64,000 bases of DNA from Solen grandis (taxonomy: Eukaryota > Mollusca > Bivalvia > Adapedonta > Solenidae): positions 52,126,174 through 52,190,173 of the forward strand of contig CM037790.1 in the NCBI GenBank assembly GCA_021229015.1, written 5' to 3'. Position numbers and translations under genes: made by a program. Positions 55,901 to 64,000 of this stretch are shown piece after piece. Each line of letters opens with the position of its first letter. Position 1 is the first letter of the stretch. The notes below the pieces were generated by a model, which had not been told where the DNA came from, did no database searches, and saw nothing but the letters and a program-made list of their open reading frames with translations.

Positions 55901-58900
55901 AAAATTGTTAAAGTAAAAGGGAAAGTTACATCAAAAATACAATAAAAACCAAGGAAATTTTTTGAAAAATATCCTATTTTCCTTTCACTTAAATTTGCAA
56001 ATTTTTGGGGGAAAATTGAAAACTCAGCTATGTATTAGTTCAAAATTTTGAAAAAAAAAAAAATTTTTTTTTTAATATTGATATTACTAGCAAAAAAAGG
56101 TCCCCTTTGGGGGGCCGGTGGTTAGAGCGCCCGCCTGGGGGGGGGGTTCGTGGGTTCGACCCCGACCACGAATACCAAAAAGTTGTAAAAAAGGGTTGTT
56201 AACCCCCTTGCTTGGGCTAAATTAAATATTTGTGGAGGTTTTTTTCGGTTCAGGTGATGTATGGGGGTGGTAACCCCACATGTCTAGGGCGTAACTGCAT
56301 TTGGGGCCCCCCTATACCCGCATAATGACATTGTCTCCAAAGAAATTTAAAATGTCGGAGGGACGTTAAACCCCCAAAAACAAGCAAAAAATTAAAATGT
56401 TGTATTGATTTAATGTTGTGTCAAATCTTTTTTTACGTTTTTTATAATATCAGTTGCAGCATTTTGAACCCCTAATCCTTTGGTTTTTCCAGTCAGTTGA
56501 CCGTTTTGAAATTTGCAATTTTTCCCACTTATTGGTCATCAATCCAAATTTAGATAAATGAAATTTTTTAAAAAAAAGTTAAATACACTGAATTTAATTG
56601 CCACTGAATACCTGGGCGTAAAAGTGTAGACTTTGAAACAAAAAAATAAACAGTCATCCTTCAAACGCTGCAAGTAAATTTTCCTTAGTAAAGGGGGCCC
56701 AAAGGATAACTTTTTTTAAGGGTTTCCCCTATTTTATCTGTCAGGAACCCCAAAATTTTAAAAATTCCTGGTCATTTAATTTTTAAAGTTTTAATTTTTC
56801 GAGACTTTTTACTTAATTTTGATTTAATGTTAAATTTACGGCGGAATCGCATGTATTATTTCAAATTAGCTCCCTCTATTTACGGTTACATATAGGAGTG
56901 TTTCTAAAAATGATCCCACCCTGAGGTGTGCCCCGGCGCATTTGACGTCTTTTTTAAACATTTTAAAGTTCTTTTAAAAATCAGTTTTTAGATAAACATT
57001 TACATAAGAATGAGGGTTTTTGGGAAAAATTTTTGCCAAAAGGGGGAACCAAAGAAAAAAAAGAGCTAAATTAAATACTAACATCAATACATTTATTAGG
57101 TTTAACGTCCCACCCACAAATTTTTTAATCTTTGGAGCAATGTCACTTTAGACAAAATGTTTTTTTGTCAACTCCCCCAATCCGTCGTAACAGGGGGTTG
57201 GGGGTGGGAAACCCACCCTTTTCACTTTTTCCGGACCCCGGGGCCATCGCCGGGAAAAATACCCTTTTTAAAGCTGAGCCCCAAAACCAAAAGGGGTTAT
57301 ACCATACCAAATTTTCAAATTTTGGGAAAAAACAAAAATTTTTAAAAAATTTATAAATTTTTTTAAAAAAAATTTTAGATAAAGTATTAACTCGTTTCTT
57401 TTGGGGTTTTCCGGGGGACCTGGCCTTGATATTTCCCGCTGAAACGTTTTTTAAAAAGATTTTTAAAATAAAAAATTTGTTCTTCCCAAAAATGTAAAAC
57501 ATTTTATATTTTTTAGTCTTAAAAAATTAAAAAACAAGATAAAAATTTTTAAAAAAAAAAAAGCCATCTCATTTTAATTTAAAAAGAAAAAAAATACCCC
57601 GGGGAAAAAAAAGCGCGTGCACGGGGGGAAAATACTTTAACAACACGCGACGAAAAAATTTTTAAAGGCGCCAATTCCAATATAGCACATAACCGTAAAA
57701 AGGGCGGGGCAAACTCAATTAGTCGTTTTAAATTTAAAAGTATGGTTTTGATTTTTAGTAAGAAATTTAAAAATAATGGGTTTCTGGCGCGGAAAAAGCC
57801 GCTCAAACCGTTTTTTAAAGATTTTTAAGCTTACTAAAAAACCTAACCTACTTAGTTTTTGAAATTAGTTTAAAATTTAAAGCAGTCGCACCCCCAAAAT
57901 TTAAAAAATTGTTTTTTTTGGCTCCGCCCTTTTCAAAATGTTCCCCCAGAATTACATCCATGACTTAAATTTTTTGTAAAAGGGGCAATGCGTCGCCTAT
58001 GGTAAAACGTTAATCTACGCCCCCAAATGAGCATTAAACCCGGGGAAGGGCCCCAAACTTCGATCTCTTGGGGAAAAAAAAAAAAAGGGGTTTAAATTAA
58101 AAAAAAGATCTGTTTAAAAAATTTCCCATTTTTCTGCACCTATATATGTTGTTTTTTAACATTATTATTTTTTTTTTAATAACCCTTTTTTTTTTGTTTT
58201 TTTTTTTCTTCTTTTCCCTCTTTTTTTATAACTTTTTTTAATTTGAATTTTTTAACAAATTTTAACTTTTGCTTTTTTTAGTAATTAGTTATAATTCCCC
58301 CTTTTTTGTTAATTTTGTAACATTAAATTACACAAGTTTTTTAAAAGCGAAGACCGATACAAATTTTTTTTTAAAAAAATTTTTGGCCGCCCCCTTACTT
58401 TTTTTTTAAAAAAACTTCAATGTTGTATATCTTTAGGTAAATCATTTTTAAAAAAAAAAAAACAAAGGGTAGAGTTTTTTTTTTTTTTTTGGGGAAAAAA
58501 CAAAGCTGGGAGAAAAATTTTTTTGTTCTTATGGTTGCTGTTTTTTTTTTTTTTCCCGATGTTCAAGCTTCACATCAAAACCCCTGTAACACTTTTAAAA
58601 TGGGTGATATGGCCCAAAAAAACCAAAATTTTAAAATTTTTCAAAAATAAATTTTATAAATATATAAAAAAATTTTCCCTTGAAAGGGGGAAAATTGGGG
58701 AATCCAAAATTACCCTCATTGATAGATCTATTCAAAAAAATAATTTTGTACTTTTTAAAAAGGGGGGCCCCCCACTTTTTGCCCCAATTTAAAAACTAAA
58801 TAACAGTTAGAATTTATCCCCGGGGCAAACCTTTTCCCAAAACCAAATTTTTTCAAAAACTTTTTAAAATTGTTGTGCAAAAAAACCCCCAAAATTTTTG

Positions 58901-61900
58901 GGGTTTTTTATAAAATTTTTTAAATTGTTCTACGAATTAATCCTTTTGGCATGCTTTCTAAAAAAACCCCCTTGATTCAGTTTTTAAATTTGGGGGACTT
59001 TTTTCTGTGTAGCCCACCGGGGTACGGGGGAAACCAAGGCGGAAATTTGGGGGGGTTTTTGTCCAAATTGGAAAAACATAAAGCCCGCTCTCCCCCAATT
59101 CGACCACACCACATAAGGTGCTGAACGGTTTTTTAAAAATTTTATCCGATTAAGGGAATGTTTTTTTTGACAATTATGCCGTTAAAAAAATTTAAAATTT
59201 TGAACAAAAAAAAAAAAAAAGGAATTTTTTTATTGATAAAATTAATTTCAAAACCCAAAGAAAATTTTAAAACATTTAAAGGGAACCCCGCCACTCGCTA
59301 GCTGTTCTGGTTTTTTTTAAAATTTTAAAAATTTTCCTTTTTATAAACCAACATAACTACTACAGTCGCTCCCCGTATGTACAAGCATTATTAAAAATTG
59401 ACGGTTTTTTTTCCCCGCGGTGCACGAAAAAAAAAAAAAAAAAAAATTTTTATATGAAAATTTTAAAGCTTAAGTTTAATTGCTTTATTTTAAAAAACCG
59501 ATAAAACAAACCCCAAAAAAAATTTTCCTACCCCCACCGCTGGGGTTTTAACCCCTGGGGGATTTTCGGTTTTTTATGCGGAAGGCTTGCGGTAGGTTTG
59601 GGTTCTATCCGGCTACTCTGTGTACCGGGGGGCTTCCCCCCCCTTTAAAATTTGCTACTCTTAAGAATTTTAAAAATATCCCCAAGCGGGTTAACCCCCC
59701 CAAAAAAACAATAAAAACAACTAAATTTTGGGGGAAATTTAAGAAACGAAAATTTTTAAAAAAAATTTAAAATTTTTTTTTTACATTTTTTTCTTTTTAC
59801 ATTGGTTTACTTTACAAAGGGTTTTATACTAGAAGTACATACAAAGAAAAAAGAGTAAAAGGTAGGGGAAAAAAAATATATAATTTTTTTTAAGGTATAA
59901 TCTTTTTTTTTTTCAAAATGTTTCAAAAAAGTCCATCATTCGTTAACCAATGAAAAATAGTGTTTTTTATTTTTATTTTTTTTTTTTTTCAAAGAGTGTT
60001 AATTTTTAAAAAAGTTGCAAAGGTCCCCCGGGGCCGAAATTTTTAAAGGGATTAAAATTTTTTCAAGAAATTTTGATTTTTTCATTTTTATATGCCCATC
60101 GCAATACGTCATCCCCAATTTGTGACAAAAAAATTTTTACGCGGGGGAAAAGCCATTTTTTATGGACGGATTTTTATGAAAATTTTTTTAGGATGTGCAC
60201 ATTTTTTCTATTGTGCATCCTTTTATTTTTTTTCCCCAAATATCGAAAAGACCGGGGTTTCCCTGCGGCAAATCTGAAATTCAAACCCAAAAAACAAAAA
60301 AATTTTATTTTAGCATAAAACCCCTTCTTTTTAAGCTAGAAACAAAAATTTTGGGGGCAACTTTTGTACCGACATCTTCTTAGATGCCTTGACGACGGAC
60401 TCATTGACGTCAATGACGTTTTAAATTTAAAAAAGCATTTTTTTTTATTTAAAATTTTAAAAGGGTTTTTTTCCCCCCCTGTCGCCCTGAATTTTTTTTT
60501 TGTTTTTTAAAAAATTTTAAATAAAAGGGTGCAGTTTTTTGGGTCCTATTAAAAAGTCATTTTTTTCCTTTTCCCCCGGAAACTTTCAAAGGGGGTTTAA
60601 GGGGGCCTTTTTCAGAATGGGGTTTTTTTCCTGGGCCTTAAACTCAAAAAGATAAATTTTCATCGAGTTTTTATGGGTGTAAAAAATAGTGCCAAAAGCC
60701 CAATTCAGAAAATTTTATTTTTGCGATCGGGTTTTAAAAAGGGGGCTGTTTAATGGCGGAAAAAAAAAACCCGGTATCCCCCCCTACTGCATAATGTCCC
60801 CATATTAATAAATCGTTTTTGTAAATAATGTATAATAAAATTTTATAGCTGAATAATTGACGTTTGCAAAGATATTTATTTTTTTAAAAATTTTGGTTTT
60901 GATGCAATACAAATTAAAAAAAAAAACAAATGAAATGAAAAAAATTTTTTTGCTGATAATACCCTTTTTTCTTGAGGTTTAAAAAATCAATATCTCAAAA
61001 ACCCCACTAAAGATTTTTTTAAAAAATTATCTAAAAATGTACATTTTTTTTAAGAGCTTTCAAAAGGGACCAAGTTTATTAAAATTTTAAGAAATTTTTC
61101 CCATAAAGAAATTTTAAAAAGGAAAAAAGATATTTATAAAAAGCATAAAATGGGCAGTACCTTTAATATATATAGCACAAAAAAAATATTCAATATTTCT
61201 TCTGCGGGGGTAAAATTAAAAAAGGGGACAATTGAGCTATGTTGAAAAAGTTAAACTTACCATTGAACCCCCTTTTCCCCTTTTTTTTTTATGTCTAGAC
61301 ATAGTAAAACACATGTGCAAGATATGGGCGGTTTTTTCTTTTTAAATTTTTTACAATGTGTTCAAATTTTTGCAAATTTTTATTTCTTTTTTTCTTCCAA
61401 ACTGAGCGAAAATTTTTGGGCGGGGTTTAAAATTTTTCCCCCGGGCCAAAAATTTTAATGGCATATACTTGAAAACAATGAAAAAATAATTTTTATCATT
61501 TTTTATGCTATGACGTCAACTCGAATTGTAAAAAAAATTTTTTTGAAATCTCACAAAAATTTTGGGGGGTTTTTCATAAAATTTCACGAATGTGTAATTA
61601 AGATTTAGTTGCCCCCTTTGGTCTGAAATTTTCCCAAAAATTTAAAAGCCCAAAAGGGTCTATGGGGAATTAAAAATTCAAACCCCAAGGGGCGTAAATA
61701 TTAAAATTTTATAAAAGGGTCCAAATTTTTAGTTTAGAAGATAAATTTTTGGGTCAGATATAGGCTTTGGGTCTAAAACATTTTGTAAAAATAAATGCAT
61801 AGTTTTCACGTGACGTATTATATGAAAATGAATTTCAATTCAAAAGTTTTTTCTAAAAATTTTTAAATGTTAAAAAGGGAAAAAAAAAATTTTTAAGCGC

Positions 61901-64000
61901 ATGTTTTCAATCGGGGGAAAAAAAATTTCGTTTTCAAATTTTATAAAAGCCCTAGACGTCTATTCGTCACTTTTTTAAAATTGAAACAAATTTGTCACGA
62001 TCCAGACCATTATTAAGGGGGCCGATTTTCATCAAGTTTTCCCCAAATGTGTTTTTTACGTACTTATTGTGTATCCGGGGCCGTTTTTTCAAAATTTTTT
62101 TAAAAAAACAAAAAACTATGGGGGCCCCAAATTTTTAAACCCTGACGCAATTTTAAATGCTTTTAAAAAAAGTCCTTTTAATAGAAAAAAAAAATTTTGT
62201 CGTTGTAAACCCGGGTGCTTAACAATTTTTTAAAAATAAAACGGTTTTTATGACGTCACGGACGTCATTTTTTTTTTTTATTATTATTATTTTTCTTCCT
62301 ACTAAACCCTTTTTTAATATGTTTGCAATAGTCCAAAAGGGCAATGAAAATTTTATGGGTTTTTAGGCCCCCGAGGAAATTTGATTTCAATGACATTCCC
62401 CCCCAGACGTCAAAGACGTCACACTAAAAAAGTGAAAAAGGGGGTTCGCGCTCTACACCCCCCCCTTTAGGGGGGGGTTTTTTTAATTTTCACAAGGGGA
62501 TATCAAAACTAATTGTGCATGCCCCCGCAGCAACCGAAATTCAAAAAAACCCCAAAACTGTGTCTAAAAAAAGTTCGAACATAGGCCGAAAAATTTTTTT
62601 TTGGATTAAAGAGCTTCAGGATGAAAATAGAAAGTTAAAAATTACCATTTGCATTTTTCAAAATTTTTTTTAATTTTTTTGAGTCCGGGGGACGTCAAAT
62701 GTCCCCTCATAAGCATACTTTTTTAAATTTTCCCTTTTTGGGGGAAAGAAAATTTTAAATGATCCCCCCTTGGGTTTGAATAACAAAAAATTTAGAGTTT
62801 GAAAGTAAAATACGTTTTTTTTTCCAAAAACTCTTTAGCAAATAAAGACGTCAAAAGCTAAAAAAAATGAAAAATTGGGTTTTTTCTCTACAGCCCCCCT
62901 TTTTGGGGGGGGGGTTTTTTCCAAATTTTTACAGATGGGACAATTTTTTTAAATAAGGGGGTTAAACCCGTCAGTAACCGAAAACCCCCCAAAACCGAAG
63001 TTCTTGGTTAAAATAAGTTCGAAATAGGGCCGAAAATTTCATTTTAGGATTAAAGGCTTTTTGGGTAATAGAAAGTTGAAATTTCAAAAGTTTGCAGTTC
63101 GCAGAATTTTTTTTAAAATTTTTGAGTCTGACTCCAAAAGTCGTAAATTTTACGTCATACTCATACTATTTAATTTTTTTAATTTTTGGGGGGGGGATTT
63201 CGACTGATGCCAGTTTTTTAGAATAATAAAAATTTTGAAATGCGTAACGATGCACTTTTTGGAAACAACAGCATTTTTTTCACCCCCTTTTTGTCACGTG
63301 ACGTCAGACTAAAAAAAGTGAAAAAAAGGTGTTTTTTGCTCTACACCCCATTTTGATCAATTTCTTCAAATTTTAAGGTGGACTCTTGAAACAAGGTGTG
63401 AAATTTTGTCACTAAACCCTTAAAATTTTTAAAAAAACCCAAATTTTTTTGGGGGAATAAGATTCGACCATAGGACCAAAAAATTTTATTTTTAGGGGGT
63501 TTAAAAAAATTTGGGTGAGATTTGAAAGTTAAAACTTAAACGTTTTCAGTTTAAATTTCTTAATACTTTTTTTTCGTGAGTCATATGACTAAAAGCATAC
63601 ACTACTATGCTACTTTTTTTTTTTTCGTGACTAAAACGTTCATTTTTTCCCGGGTAAATGTCCCCCAAATTTTTTACATGAAAAAGAAAAAAATACCAAA
63701 AGTGATCCCTTTCATGAAAAAACTAATTTTGCTTTTTTCATTAAAGAGCTTTCAGAAAGTCCTATCATTTGTTTTTAAAGAAAGACATCCATAAATTTTT
63801 TTTCTTATTTTTTTTCTTTTTTCTTCCCCTTTTTTTTGTGTTTTAATTTTTTGGGGGCCCTTTTATCAGAACAAAAAAATTAAAAAGGCATATATTTTTT
63901 AAACCCCCCATCTTTCGGATGCAATCATTTTAATTCTACACGTCATATAACTCCCGATTTGAAAGTCGGTGAAAAGGGGTTTTCCGGTCACACCAAATTT
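52961..64000. other. Low-quality repeat sequence, no callable genes
   Basis: Same order of landmarks as 26.7-29.2 and 43.2-49.6 kb is recognisable: SINE near 56100-56390, reversed SINE near 57095, foldback near 57770, SINE family 2 near 59530, and element ends near 59940 and 63750. The sequence is full of homopolymer runs (aaaa, tttt, gggg, cccc) replacing normal bases. All open frames here are short, compositionally abnormal and broken relative to the cleaner copies. Confidence 0.7.

Noticed and set aside
54049..60383. Several Lys/Phe/Pro-rich frames
   Set aside because: They arise from artificial-looking homopolymer runs in low-quality sequence and have no counterpart in the cleaner copies.

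Overview
The window reads as a repeat-rich invertebrate genome, most likely a mollusc (bivalve-like). This rests on the mix of mobile elements: a DIRS/Ngaro-type retrotransposon, a Jockey-type RT fragment, an intron-bearing PIF/Harbinger transposon, tRNA-derived SINEs and Helentron/HINE-like tandem arrays. I saw no ordinary single-copy host gene.

Layout. 1-4100: DIRS-order element (gag-like, RT-RNase H, truncated tyrosine recombinase). 4359-4672: minus-strand Jockey-type RT fragment. 4667-13900: a compact virus-derived block, all genes on the + strand. It opens with a 123-bp sequence and then encodes a Cys-rich small protein, a 797-aa parvovirus-like capsid protein, a small membrane protein, a second probable structural protein, an NS1-like HUH/SF3-helicase protein and a small basic protein. 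The second structural gene is split by a 1.25-kb host repeat. The same 123 bp then recurs without a mismatch and leads into the N-terminus of what looks like a Polinton/bidnavirus-type protein-primed DNA polymerase B, cut off by a 100-N gap (13901-14000).

The pairing of a parvovirus-type helicase and capsid with a Polinton-type PolB is the hallmark of Bidnaviridae, whose genome is in two segments with shared ends. The best reading is an endogenous relative of bidnaviruses, possibly two segments integrated head to tail. The alternative is one genome with a duplicated promoter. A host repeat inside one gene shows that the copy is integrated and not a contaminating virus, while the intact capsid and NS1 frames suggest it is young or conserved.

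14001-52500: nested, head-to-tail nonautonomous elements that end in the motif GCAGAAAGTCC, a perfect hairpin and CTAG, often followed by (TTA)n. Many carry ~450-bp units with paired CRE palindromes (TGACGTCA) spaced 10 bp apart. One array is interrupted by a full-length Harbinger transposon (about 18393-25827) carrying a two-exon transposase and, on the opposite strand, a multi-exon zinc-finger/Myb-like partner gene.

52500-64000: further copies of the same repeats, in which homopolymer runs replace normal sequence. This looks like poor consensus sequence, and no genes are callable there.
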